Source: HKCCE3408 sp039191215 (GTDB taxonomy: Bacteria > Pseudomonadota > Alphaproteobacteria > Rhodobacterales > Rhodobacteraceae). Taken from it: a stretch of 64,000 nucleotides of DNA. Of this stretch, positions 1-11,368 are shown one piece after another (the stretch's first letter is position 1; every line of letters starts with the position of its first letter). Under the pieces are notes generated by a model that saw only the letters and a list, made by a program, of their open reading frames with translations, was not told where the DNA came from and did no database searches. The DNA lies in NCBI GenBank assembly GCA_039191215.1, contig JBCCXT010000001.1, positions 62,001-126,000 of the forward strand. The letters are read 5' to 3'. The translations under genes and the position numbers were made by a program.

Positions 1-4
1 TAGA

Positions 5-2218
<2,214 letters not shown>

Positions 2219-2320
2219 GGCTTTCTCCCTTGTGGCTATGTGGGTCGTTAAGGCATGATTTACCGCAGCCCAGCGATTAGGGTAAGTTGTATATTCTGAT
2301 CGATGCAATAAGCTGGACTT
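2219..2320. promoter_or_regulatory. katG-oxyR divergent promoter region
   Basis: This 102 bp gap separates two divergent starts, so it must hold both promoters. It has an AT-rich core around 2277-2312 compared with its neighbours. OxyR is known to bind such gaps in relatives, and a site here is expected, but I could not place a clear ATAG-type OxyR motif by eye. On the katG strand TTGCAT could act as a -35 element. Confidence 0.5.
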
Positions 2321-3238
2321 ATGAGAAACCTCACCCTGAAGCAGCTGCGCTATGTTGAGGCCCTGGCCCGGCATGGGCATTTCGGTCGCGCGGCCGAGGC
2401 CTGCGCAATCAGCCAGCCCGCGCTCTCCATGCAAATCAAGGAGTTAGAGGCCGAGCTTTGCATGACGCTGTTTGAGCGGGGCCCACGCAGCGTGCGGCTG
2501 ACCGGATTTGGCGCAGATTTTCTGGCCCGCGCGCGCGACATTCTGCGCGGCGTGGACGAGCTTGGCGATCTGGCCCGCGCGGCCCGTTCGAGCCTGGCAG
2601 GCCGCCTGCGCCTAGGGGTGATTCCAACCGTGGCGCCTTATCTTTTGCCGCGCCTGATGCCCGAGCTTACCCGGCAGGAATTTGCCCCCGATCTAAGCGT
2701 GCGAGAGACCTTGACCGGCAACCTGATTGCTGAATTGCGCGAGGGCCGGCTAGATGCGGCGCTTGTCGCCCTGCCTGTGGGAGAGTCCGACCTGACCGAA
2801 GTCGCGCTCTTTGACGAAGCCTTTGTCCTTGTCCGGCCGGCAAAAGACGAAGGTCGGCCCACACCGGACCGCGAAAGGCTGCGAGAGATGCGGCTGTTGC
2901 TGCTTGAAGAGGGTCATTGCTTTCGCGACCAGGCGCTGAGTTTTTGCAACCTGGCCGCATCCGGCCCGCGCGAGTTGATGGATGGCTCATCGCTGTCGAC
3001 ATTGGTGCAGATGGTCGGCGCGGGCATCGGCGTGACACTGATCCCCGAAATGGCGCTGCCGGTTGAAACCCGGTCGGCGCAGGTTTCGGTGGCCCGTTTT
3101 CCCGCCCCCGCCCCGACGCGCAGAATTGGCATGGTCTGGCGCAAATCCAACCCTCTGGCAGAGCCGCTGACAGCGATCGCAGAGCTGGTACGGCAGGCCG
3201 CATCACAGGCCCGGGCAGATTGGGCCGCAGCGGGCTAG
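2321..3238 (+). CDS. oxyR: Hydrogen peroxide sensor and LysR-type regulator OxyR
   Basis: LysR-family activator of peroxide defence genes. The N-terminal winged helix-turn-helix spans roughly residues 5-65, with SQPALSMQIKELE as the recognition region, and the effector domain follows. The decisive mark is Cys200 and Cys209 in GHCFRDQALSFC; their spacing of nine matches the redox pair Cys199/Cys208 of E. coli OxyR, which forms a disulfide on oxidation. Length of 305 residues is typical. It diverges from katG, its likely main target, and probably also controls its own promoter. Confidence 0.95.
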   Translation: MRNLTLKQLRYVEALARHGHFGRAAEACAISQPALSMQIKELEAELCMTLFERGPRSVRLTGFGADFLARARDILRGVDELGDLARAARSSLAGRLRLGVIPTVAPYLLPRLMPELTRQEFAPDLSVRETLTGNLIAELREGRLDAALVALPVGESDLTEVALFDEAFVLVRPAKDEGRPTPDRERLREMRLLLLEEGHCFRDQALSFCNLAASGPRELMDGSSLSTLVQMVGAGIGVTLIPEMALPVETRSAQVSVARFPAPAPTRRIGMVWRKSNPLAEPLTAIAELVRQAASQARADWAAAG

Positions 3239-3373
3239 CGCAAGATGCGGACTAAATTTGCAGCCGGGGCAAAATCGTCCCAATTTTTGGCGCAAGCGCC
3301 GGGGGGATCGCATTCTTGATGGACGCCGCCGGGCAGGTCATGACAGGCTCTGCCGCAATGAAGGGGCACGGGC

Positions 3374-6300
3374 ATGGCCATTACGGCGGGCATCACACAT
3401 CGCACAACCTATCACTACAGCGATCCGGTTCATCTCGGCCCGCAGATCATCCGGTTGCGCCCGGCCCCGCATAGCCGCACCCGTGTGATCAGCCACAGCC
3501 TGCAGGTCGAGCCTAAGGACCATTTCGTCAACCACCAGCAAGACCCCTATGGCAACTGGCTGGCCCGGTTTGTTTTTCCCGAACCGGTGCGGTCTTTTCA
3601 CATCGCGGTCGATCTGGTCGCGGACATGACCGTCTATAACCCGTTCGATTTTTTCGTCGAAGACAGTGCTGAGTATTTCCCGTTCGACTATCCTGAGGAT
3701 CTGCGCGACGATCTGGTGATCTATAGGCGCGCCGCACCTGCCGGCCCGCTGCTGCAAAAGCTGTTGGACACGGTGCCGCGAGACCGCAAGCGTGTGGTCG
3801 ATTTCTTGGTCGGGCTTAACGCCCGGATTGAGCAAGACATCGACTATATCGTACGGCTGGAGCCCGGCGTGCAGGAGCCCGAGGAGACCTTGGCACTGGC
3901 GCGGGGTTCATGCCGCGACAGTGCCTGGCTGTTGGTCCAGCTTCTGCGCCATCTGGGCTTTGCCGCGCGGTTTGTCTCTGGTTATCTGATCCAGCTCAAA
4001 CCCGATCTCAAGGCGCTCGACGGACCGGCGGGCACCGACCATGATTTCACCGATCTGCACGCTTGGACAGAGGTCTATCTGCCGGGCGCGGGATGGATCG
4101 GGCTCGACCCGACAAGCGGGCTTTTGACGGGCGAGAGCCATATTCCGCTGGCCGCCACCCCACATTATGCCGCCGCCGCGCCCATCGCGGGCGGATTTTC
4201 GGCGCCGCCCGGGGTCGAGACCACGTTTGACTTCCAGATGGATGTGGCGCGCCTATCGGAGCATCCGCGCATTACCAAACCCTTCTCAGACGAGGCCTGG
4301 CAGGCGCTTGACGCGCTTGGCGCGGAGGTCGATCGGCGGATCGAGGCCGCCGATATGCGGCTGACGATGGGCGGGGAGCCGACATTTGTATCGATCGATG
4401 ATTTCGAGAGCGAGGAGTGGAATACCGATGCTGTCGGGCCGACCAAACGCGCCCTTGCCGATGGCCTGATCCGTCGCCTGCGGGATCGCTTCGCGCCCGG
4501 TGGGTTTCTGCATTACGGCCAGGGCAAATGGTATCCTGGCGAAACCCTGCCGCGCTGGACATTCGGGCTCTACTGGCGGCGCGATGGCGGCCCTATCTGG
4601 GCTGACGCCAGCCTCATCGCGGAAGAGGGCGCCGATGCCCAAGCCACACCGGATGCGGCGGCCGCTCTGCTTGCCGGTATGGCCGAGCGGCTCGATCTCG
4701 ACACCGAACATGTGCAAGCCGCCTTTGAGGACCCAGCAGAGTGGCTTGTCAAAGAGGCCAACCTGCCGCGCAATGTCAGCCCGGCAAATTCCGAGCTTAA
4801 GGATGCCGAAGCGCGCGCCCGGATCGCGCGCGTCTTTGACCGTGGCCTGACCGAGCCGGCCGGGTATGTCCTGCCGGTGCAGCGCTGGCAGGGTCGACCG
4901 ACCGGCGCGCGCTGGCAATCGGAGCTTTGGCAGATGCGTCGCGGGCGGCTTTTCCTGGTGCCCGGAGACAGCCCGGTCGGCTACCGTTTGCCGCTTGAGG
5001 CGCTGCCACATCTGGAAGAAAGCGCCTATCCTTTCATCCTGCCAAGCGACCCCAGTGAGCCACGCGGCCCCCTGCCCGATGCTCGCGCCGCATTGGCCGC
5101 GCGCCGCGATCAACCAAGCGAGACGCGGCACGCGCCGCCCGTCGCGCAAGACGTCCGCCCGCAGGTCCTGGGCGACACCGTTGACGGCGCGGTACGGACG
5201 GCACTGGCCGCAGAGCCGCGCGACGGCCGGTTATGCCTGTTCATGCCGCCTGTTGAGCGGCTGGAAGATTACCTCGAATTGCTTGCCGCCGCCGAAGACA
5301 CGGCCGCCAATATGGGCCTGGCGCTGCATATCGAAGGCTATCCGCCGCCCTCCGATCCGCGCATCAACGCCATCAAAGTGGCCCCCGACCCGGGCGTCAT
5401 CGAGGTCAACGTGCACCCCGCAGCCAGCTGGTCAGAGCTGAAGGCGATCACCGACGGCATCTATGCGGAAGCGCGCGACAGCCGCCTGAGCGCCGATAAA
5501 TTCATGATCGACGGCAAACATACCGGGACGGGTGGTGGCAATCATGTTGTTGTCGGCGGCGCCACGCCTGATGACAGCCCGTTTTTGCGCCGCCCTGACC
5601 TTTTGCGCAGCCTCGTGCTGACCTGGCTGCGCCATCCCAGCCTGAGCTACCTGTTTTCGGGCACGTTTATCGGGCCGACTTCTCAGGCGCCGCGGATCGA
5701 CGAGGCACGGCACGACACACTCTATGAGCTTGAGATCGCGCTGGCGCAAATCCCCGATCCCGGCGACGGCCCCGCGCCGCAACCCTGGCTGGTCGACAGG
5801 CTGCTCCGAAACATCCTGATCGATGTCACCGGCAACACGCACCGCGCCGAAATTTGTATCGACAAGTTATTCTCACCCGATGGACCGGCGGGGCGGCTTG
5901 GCCTGGTGGAGTTTCGCGGCTTTGAGATGCCGCCCGATCCGAGGATGAGCCTCGCCCAGCAACTCCTTATTCGGGCGATACTTTTACGGCTTTGGGAGGC
6001 GCCTGTGAAAGGCCTGCCGCCGCGATGGGGCACCCGGCTGCACGACCGCTTCATGCTGCCGCATTTCTTGTGGGAGGATTTCCTCGACCTGCTAAGCGAG
6101 CTGACCGATCACGGCCTGGCCTTAAGCCCCGATTGGTTCAAGGCGCAGGCAGAGTTCCGGTTCCCGTTCTGCGGCGAAGTTGAATACGAGGACGTGCATC
6201 TGGAACTGCGCCAGGCGCTCGAGCCCTGGCATGTTCTGGGCGAACGCGGCGCCATCGGCGGCACAGTGCGCTACACCGACAGCTCGGTCGAGCGCCTGCA

Positions 6301-6691
6301 GGTCAAGCTGAACGCTGCTGATACGGGCCGCTACATCGTGGCTTGCAATCGCCGTGCCGTGCCGCTGAGCGGTGGGGTTGGTGGGGTCCGCTTCAAGGCC
6401 TGGCAGCCATCCGAGGCGCTGCACCCGGTCTTGCCGGTCAACTCGCCGCTAACCTTTGATATCTTTGACACTTGGTCGGGCCGGGCTTTGGGCGGCTGCA
6501 CCTACCATGTCGCTCATCCCGGCGGCCGCAGCTACGACACCTTCCCGGTGAACGGCAATGAGGCGGAGGCCCGCCGTCTGGCGCGGTTTGAAAAGTTCGG
6601 CCATGCGCCCGGTAGCTATTGGCCAGCGCCCGAGACCCCGCATCCCGACTTCCCCCACACGCTTGATTTGCGCAGAACGCGCGTTTTGTAG
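3374..6691 (+). CDS. Transglutaminase-like protease fused to DUF2126
   Basis: Large 1105-residue cytoplasmic protein (no signal peptide). The first 90 residues form the bacterial transglutaminase N-terminal region. A papain-like transglutaminase core follows with a complete triad: Cys180 (RGSCRDSAW), His229 (DLHAWTEVY) and Asp245 (GLDPTSG). From about residue 310 to the end the sequence matches the pattern of DUF2126, with motifs such as GGEPTFVS and DGKHTGTGGGNH. The biochemical role is not settled. Comparative genomics has linked this family with circularly permuted ATP-grasp and alpha-E proteins in a proposed peptide-synthesis or protein-tagging system. Here it heads exactly such a set, 5 bp before the ATP-grasp gene. 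GGGGCACGGGC lies before the ATG. Confidence 0.9.
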   Translation: MAITAGITHRTTYHYSDPVHLGPQIIRLRPAPHSRTRVISHSLQVEPKDHFVNHQQDPYGNWLARFVFPEPVRSFHIAVDLVADMTVYNPFDFFVEDSAEYFPFDYPEDLRDDLVIYRRAAPAGPLLQKLLDTVPRDRKRVVDFLVGLNARIEQDIDYIVRLEPGVQEPEETLALARGSCRDSAWLLVQLLRHLGFAARFVSGYLIQLKPDLKALDGPAGTDHDFTDLHAWTEVYLPGAGWIGLDPTSGLLTGESHIPLAATPHYAAAAPIAGGFSAPPGVETTFDFQMDVARLSEHPRITKPFSDEAWQALDALGAEVDRRIEAADMRLTMGGEPTFVSIDDFESEEWNTDAVGPTKRALADGLIRRLRDRFAPGGFLHYGQGKWYPGETLPRWTFGLYWRRDGGPIWADASLIAEEGADAQATPDAAAALLAGMAERLDLDTEHVQAAFEDPAEWLVKEANLPRNVSPANSELKDAEARARIARVFDRGLTEPAGYVLPVQRWQGRPTGARWQSELWQMRRGRLFLVPGDSPVGYRLPLEALPHLEESAYPFILPSDPSEPRGPLPDARAALAARRDQPSETRHAPPVAQDVRPQVLGDTVDGAVRTALAAEPRDGRLCLFMPPVERLEDYLELLAAAEDTAANMGLALHIEGYPPPSDPRINAIKVAPDPGVIEVNVHPAASWSELKAITDGIYAEARDSRLSADKFMIDGKHTGTGGGNHVVVGGATPDDSPFLRRPDLLRSLVLTWLRHPSLSYLFSGTFIGPTSQAPRIDEARHDTLYELEIALAQIPDPGDGPAPQPWLVDRLLRNILIDVTGNTHRAEICIDKLFSPDGPAGRLGLVEFRGFEMPPDPRMSLAQQLLIRAILLRLWEAPVKGLPPRWGTRLHDRFMLPHFLWEDFLDLLSELTDHGLALSPDWFKAQAEFRFPFCGEVEYEDVHLELRQALEPWHVLGERGAIGGTVRYTDSSVERLQVKLNAADTGRYIVACNRRAVPLSGGVGGVRFKAWQPSEALHPVLPVNSPLTFDIFDTWSGRALGGCTYHVAHPGGRSYDTFPVNGNEAEARRLARFEKFGHAPGSYWPAPETPHPDFPHTLDLRRTRVL

Positions 6692-6696
6692 ATCAG

Positions 6697-9078
6697 ATGA
6701 ACGGCGCGCCCAATCCTCTGCTTGCCCGCATCCTGGATGGCTATGCGCCGCATCACGAAGCGGCGGACGAGCTTTTTGGTCCAGACGGTGCGGTCAATCC
6801 TGTCTGGACATCCTTCATCTCTTACCTTGATCGCCAAAGCGTCGATGCCCTGGCGCGCCGCTTCGCCCGCGGCGACCAATACCTGCACGATGCCGGCGTG
6901 CTCTTTCGCCAGTACAGCGCCGAAGGGTCGGCTGAACGCGATTGGCCGCTAAGCCACATTCCGGTTCTGGTCAGCGGCGCGGAATGGCGCGTTCTGGCCG
7001 AAGGTCTGGTCGAGCGCGCCGAATTGCTCGAAGCTGTGATGGCCGATCTATACGGGCCGGGCCGCTTGGTCGCGGATGGCCATCTGCCGGCAAGCCTGGT
7101 GGCCGAGAACCCCGAATGGTGGCGGCCCTTGGTTGGTGTGCGGCCCGTATCTGGCCATTACCTGCATCATCTGGCCTTTGAAGTCGGCCGCTCGCCCGAC
7201 GGGTCCTGGCTGGTCATGGGCGACCGCACGCAGGCGCCTTCTGGCGCGGGATTTGCGCTGGAAAATCGGATGGCGACGTCAAAGGTCTTTTCCGATCATT
7301 ACGCCAATGCAACGGTCGAACGCTTGGCGGGCTTTTTCCGCCGCTTTCGCGATGCGATGGCTGCACCCGGCGCCGGTCGCGCGGCGATCTTGACACCTGG
7401 TCCGAACACCGACACGTACTTTGAGCATGCCTATCTTGCGCGTTATCTTGGCCTTGTGCTGTTGGAGGGCGAGGATCTGCGGGTCACACCCGATGGCGTC
7501 ATGGTCCAAACCGTCGCCGGGCCAGAGCCTGTGGCCACGCTGTGGCGCAGACTCGACAGCCGGTTTGCCGATCCGCTGGAGTTGAGCGAAAGCTCTGCCA
7601 TCGGCACGCCGGGGCTGGTGTCAAGCCTGCGCGCGGGCCAGGTCGGGCTGATCAACGCGCTCGGCTCCGGCGTGCTGGAAAGCCGGGCCTTCCTGGCCTT
7701 TTTGCCGAAAATGGCCGAAGCCATCCTGGGCCACCCCTTGGCGATCCCCAACATCGCAACCTGGTGGTGCGGTCAGCCGACCGAGCAGGCATTCGTCCGC
7801 GACCACAGGGCGCGCATGATGCTGGGCCTCGCCCATTCCACGAAAATGCCGTTTGAGCCCGACGAGACGACCTTTGCCGGTGATGCGCTGCGCGGTGCTG
7901 CCGACAGCGCGGTTGATGATCTGTTGGCAAGCCATGGGGCGCATTTGGTGGGCCAGGAGACCGTGCGCCTTTCAACCACACCGGCCATGATCGGCGGCGC
8001 CTTGCGGCCACGCCCGATGGTGCTGCGGGTATTTGCGGCGCGCACCGCGACGGGCTGGACCATCATGCCGGGCGGCTATTCCCGGATCGGCCGGTCCGAG
8101 GATCCAACCGCCCTTGCCATGCAACGCGGCGGATCGGTCGCTGATGTCTGGGTCATGGGTGAGGCGCCGGCGCGCCAAGACACGCTTGCCCAAGCCAGCG
8201 CGCCGCATCTGTCGCGCGCGCAAAGCGCGCTGCCGGCGCGCACGGCGGACAATCTTTACTGGCTGGGCCGCTATGTCGATCGGGCCGAGGGCAATCTGCG
8301 CCTGTTGCGCGCCTATCATCAGCGTCGCGAAGAAGCGGCGGGCCGCAGCCTGCCGGTTTTGCAGAGCATCGAGCGGCTTTTGCAGGCAAATGGGCTCAAA
8401 GGCGACGCACCGATCCCACCGGCGCTGCTTGCTGTGCTTGATTCCGCCCGCAACTGCGCCAGCAAGGTGCGGGAGCGGTTTTCAACCGATGGCTGGCGGG
8501 CATTAAGCGATCTCGCCGACCGCGCCCGCGACTTTGCCGCCGGTGCCACGTCGCGGGATGAGGCGGCTCAGGCGCATGGCGTATTGCTGCGCGATCTGGC
8601 CGGGTTTTCCGGCCTCGTGCATGAAAACATGTTCCAAGACACGGGCTGGCGGTTTTTGAGCCTGGGCCGCGCCCTGGAGCGTGCCGATCACATGGTCGGC
8701 GTGCTGATCCATCTGGCCGATCCAAAGACGCCCGCGGGATCATTTGACGTGGCGGTTGAGGTCGGCGACAGCCAGATTACCCATCGCCGCCGTTATGCGG
8801 TGCAAACCAACCGCGACACGGTCATTGATCTCTTGGCGCTTGATCCGAAAAACCCGCGCGGCATCGCCTTTCAGGTCGAAGCCATGGCGCGCCACGAAAC
8901 CACCCTGCCCCGGGCAAAGACGCGCGGGCAATTGTCAGAGCCCGGTCGGCGTTGCTTGACGCTGTCAACCGAGCTGGCCATTGCCCGGCCGAGGGAGTTG
9001 ACCACCATCCGACTGTCGCAAATGCGCGACGATATCCGGGCCGTCTCAACCGCGCTCAGCGCGCTCTATTTCGGTTAA
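6697..9078 (+). CDS. Circularly permuted ATP-grasp protein fused to alpha-E domain
   Basis: 793-residue fusion. Residues 1 to about 480 are a circularly permuted type 2 ATP-grasp domain (DUF404/DUF407 type), with the family-like stretches LYGPGRLV, GPNTDTYFEHAYLAR and ATWWCGQ. Residues from about 510 onward form the helical alpha-E (DUF403) domain, starting near ADNLYWLGRYVDRAEGNLRLL. ATP-grasp enzymes make amide or peptide bonds through acyl-phosphate intermediates, so a ligase role is likely, but the substrate is unknown. In many genomes the two domains are separate genes; here they are one polypeptide. It sits 5 bp after the DUF2126 protein and its TAA shares an A with the ATG of the next transglutaminase, so the three are almost certainly co-translated. 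Confidence 0.9.
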   Translation: MNGAPNPLLARILDGYAPHHEAADELFGPDGAVNPVWTSFISYLDRQSVDALARRFARGDQYLHDAGVLFRQYSAEGSAERDWPLSHIPVLVSGAEWRVLAEGLVERAELLEAVMADLYGPGRLVADGHLPASLVAENPEWWRPLVGVRPVSGHYLHHLAFEVGRSPDGSWLVMGDRTQAPSGAGFALENRMATSKVFSDHYANATVERLAGFFRRFRDAMAAPGAGRAAILTPGPNTDTYFEHAYLARYLGLVLLEGEDLRVTPDGVMVQTVAGPEPVATLWRRLDSRFADPLELSESSAIGTPGLVSSLRAGQVGLINALGSGVLESRAFLAFLPKMAEAILGHPLAIPNIATWWCGQPTEQAFVRDHRARMMLGLAHSTKMPFEPDETTFAGDALRGAADSAVDDLLASHGAHLVGQETVRLSTTPAMIGGALRPRPMVLRVFAARTATGWTIMPGGYSRIGRSEDPTALAMQRGGSVADVWVMGEAPARQDTLAQASAPHLSRAQSALPARTADNLYWLGRYVDRAEGNLRLLRAYHQRREEAAGRSLPVLQSIERLLQANGLKGDAPIPPALLAVLDSARNCASKVRERFSTDGWRALSDLADRARDFAAGATSRDEAAQAHGVLLRDLAGFSGLVHENMFQDTGWRFLSLGRALERADHMVGVLIHLADPKTPAGSFDVAVEVGDSQITHRRRYAVQTNRDTVIDLLALDPKNPRGIAFQVEAMARHETTLPRAKTRGQLSEPGRRCLTLSTELAIARPRELTTIRLSQMRDDIRAVSTALSALYFG

Positions 9079-9968
9079 TGCGCACCATGCCCGATTATGA
9101 TGTCAGGATCGAAATCACCTACGATTACACCCTTCCGGCCCGGTCCAGCCGTACCTTGCTGCGCCTCTTGCCGCGCTCTGAGGGTGCGCAGATTGTGCTG
9201 AACGGTCTGGTCACCGCCGACCCACCGCCGGGCACGCAGCGCATGGCCAAGGATTTTTTCGGCAATGCGCTGACCGAAATGGTTCATGACCAGCCGCTCG
9301 ATGCGATCACGTTCAGGTTTGGCGGTCGGGTCCGGCGCGAAGGCGAAGCCTCCGGGCTCGACCTGTCGACCGATTTAGCCACGTTGCGGCGGGAAATTGG
9401 CCAGGTGGCCGATCTGGGACCACAAGCACCGCACCACTTCACCGCGCCATCGCGCCGGGCGATGCCGGATGCCGCAATCAGCGCGTTTGTCCGCGACGCG
9501 GTGGCCGGACAACACTCGACCCTGGGCGCGGTTAATGCGGCGGCGCACGCGCTCCACCAGGCGATGGTGTTCGACCCAACCGCGACCGAGGTGACAACTG
9601 AGCCCGCCATCGCCTTTGCCGCCCGATCCGGCGTGTGCCAGGATTTCAGCCATATCTTGATCGCCGGCCTGCGGGCTTTGGGCGTGCCGGCGGGTTATGT
9701 ATCAGGGTTCTTGCGCACGCGCCCGCCGCCTGGGCACAAACGGCTTGAAGGGGCCGATGCGATGCATGCCTGGGTGCGCGCCTGGTGCGGGCTGCGCGCC
9801 GGTTGGGTTGAGATCGATCCGACCAATGCCATCGCAGCGGGCCCCGATCACATTGCCGTTGCCTATGGCAGGGATTACGCCGATGTGGCACCTGTGATCG
9901 GAACATTGCGCTCTGCCGGTGCGCATACGACCGATCATAAGGTCGATGTCGTCCCAGTTGGCGCATAG
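9078..9968 (+). CDS. Transglutaminase family protein (second, stand-alone)
   Basis: 296-residue transglutaminase-like protein with the N-terminal beta domain and a C-terminal catalytic core. The triad is complete: Cys187 (SGVCQDFSH), His230 (DAMHAWVRAW) and Asp247 (EIDPTN). Such proteins are usually predicted to be peptidases or amide-bond enzymes rather than protein crosslinkers. I chose the ATG at 9078 because it overlaps the TAA of the ATP-grasp gene (TAATG); a second ATG at 9087 is possible. It completes the transglutaminase/ATP-grasp/alpha-E/transglutaminase set. Confidence 0.88.
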   Translation: MRTMPDYDVRIEITYDYTLPARSSRTLLRLLPRSEGAQIVLNGLVTADPPPGTQRMAKDFFGNALTEMVHDQPLDAITFRFGGRVRREGEASGLDLSTDLATLRREIGQVADLGPQAPHHFTAPSRRAMPDAAISAFVRDAVAGQHSTLGAVNAAAHALHQAMVFDPTATEVTTEPAIAFAARSGVCQDFSHILIAGLRALGVPAGYVSGFLRTRPPPGHKRLEGADAMHAWVRAWCGLRAGWVEIDPTNAIAAGPDHIAVAYGRDYADVAPVIGTLRSAGAHTTDHKVDVVPVGA

Positions 9969-9984
9969 TCGGAAAGGCTGGCGG

Positions 9985-11328
9985 ATGTTGACAATGGAGA
10001 CTTTGAGACGGGAGGTCGCCGAGGGCGCGATTGATACCGTTCTGGCCTGCATGATCGACATGCAGGGCCGTTTGATGGGCAAGCGCTTCACCGCGCGTCA
10101 CTTCATCGATCACGCCTGGGCAGAGACCCATTGCTGCGACTACCTGCTGGCAACCGATCTGGAGATGGAGACCCCGTCCGGCTACGCGGCTGCGTCTTGG
10201 GACAAGGGCTACGGCGACTACACCATGCACCCCGATCTTTCGACGCTGCGCCCCGTACCGTGGTTGCCGGGCACAGCGCTGGTTTTATGCGACGTGCTCG
10301 ATCACGACGGCGCGGCGCCAATCGCGCATGCGCCGCGCGCCGTCCTGCGCCGCCAGATTGCCCGGGCCGAGGCGATGGGATTTGCCCCGGTCGCCGCAAC
10401 CGAGCTTGAGTTTTTTCTCTTCGCGGATAGCCATGAGGATATCCGCGCTTCAGGCTTCCGCGACCTACAGCCGATCTCGGGCTATAATGAAGATTACCAC
10501 ATCTTCCAGACCACCAAGGAAGAGCGGATCCTGCGGCCCCTGCGCAACCACCTGCTTGCCATGGGCATCCCCGTGGAAGGCACCAAAGGCGAAGCTGAGG
10601 CCGGACAGGCGGAACTCAACATCCGCCATGCCGATGCCCTCTCTTGCGCCGACCACCACAGCCTGGCCAAACATGCCACAAAAGAGATCGCCTGGTCAGA
10701 AGGTCATGCCGCAAGTTTCATGGCGAAATGGGATGCAGACCGCGTGGGCTCAGCTAGCCATATCCACCTGTCGCTCATTCGCGGTGGCAAGCCTGCCTTT
10801 GCCGCCGAACAGGGCCTGTCGCCGGTGATGCAGCAGTTTCTGGCAGGCCAACTGGACCATGCAGCGGAGATCATGGTGTTTCTGGCTCCTTACGTGAACT
10901 CCTACAAACGCTTCGCCGCCGGCACCTTTGCCCCGACAAGGGCGCTTTGGTCGCGCGACAACCGCACCGCAGGATTTCGCGTCATCGGCGATGGCAGCCC
11001 CGGCGCGCGGATCGAATGCCGCATCCCCGGCGCTGATGTGAACCCATACCTGGCACTTGCGGCTTTGCTGGCGGCAGGCCTGTCCGGCATCGAAGGCAAG
11101 TTGGCTTTGCCCGATGAAAGCAGCGGCAATCTTTACGACCGCGATACCGGCGCACTTCCTCTGACACTGCCGGCCGCGACTGAGGCCTTGCGCAGCTCCG
11201 ACATGCTGCGCGCGGCGATGGGTGATGCGGTCGTTGATCACTATACCCGCGCGGCTGAGTGGGAACAGGAGCAGTTCAACCGTGCGGTGACGGATTATGA
11301 GATCGCCCGAGGTTTCGAGCGATCCTGA
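9985..11328 (+). CDS. Glutamine-synthetase-family gamma-glutamyl ligase
   Basis: 447-residue member of the glutamine synthetase family, of the subgroup that includes gamma-glutamylputrescine synthetase (PuuA) and gamma-glutamyl-monoamine ligases. Family motifs are present: ATELEFFLF, GEAEAGQAELN, ASHIHLSL, NSYKRF and the C-terminal RIECRIPGADVNPYLA. The true amine substrate cannot be read from sequence. The next gene is an iron alcohol dehydrogenase, which would suit a gamma-glutamyl amino-alcohol such as gamma-glutamylethanolamide; that is inference. GGAAAGG lies 7 nt before the chosen ATG; an in-frame ATG at 9994 is the alternative. The gap to the preceding transglutaminase is only 16 nt, so it may belong to the same transcript. 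Confidence 0.85.
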   Translation: MLTMETLRREVAEGAIDTVLACMIDMQGRLMGKRFTARHFIDHAWAETHCCDYLLATDLEMETPSGYAAASWDKGYGDYTMHPDLSTLRPVPWLPGTALVLCDVLDHDGAAPIAHAPRAVLRRQIARAEAMGFAPVAATELEFFLFADSHEDIRASGFRDLQPISGYNEDYHIFQTTKEERILRPLRNHLLAMGIPVEGTKGEAEAGQAELNIRHADALSCADHHSLAKHATKEIAWSEGHAASFMAKWDADRVGSASHIHLSLIRGGKPAFAAEQGLSPVMQQFLAGQLDHAAEIMVFLAPYVNSYKRFAAGTFAPTRALWSRDNRTAGFRVIGDGSPGARIECRIPGADVNPYLALAALLAAGLSGIEGKLALPDESSGNLYDRDTGALPLTLPAATEALRSSDMLRAAMGDAVVDHYTRAAEWEQEQFNRAVTDYEIARGFERS

Positions 11329-11368
11329 TGCCACAGCGCCGCATGACCCAGTAAGCGAGACAGACCCG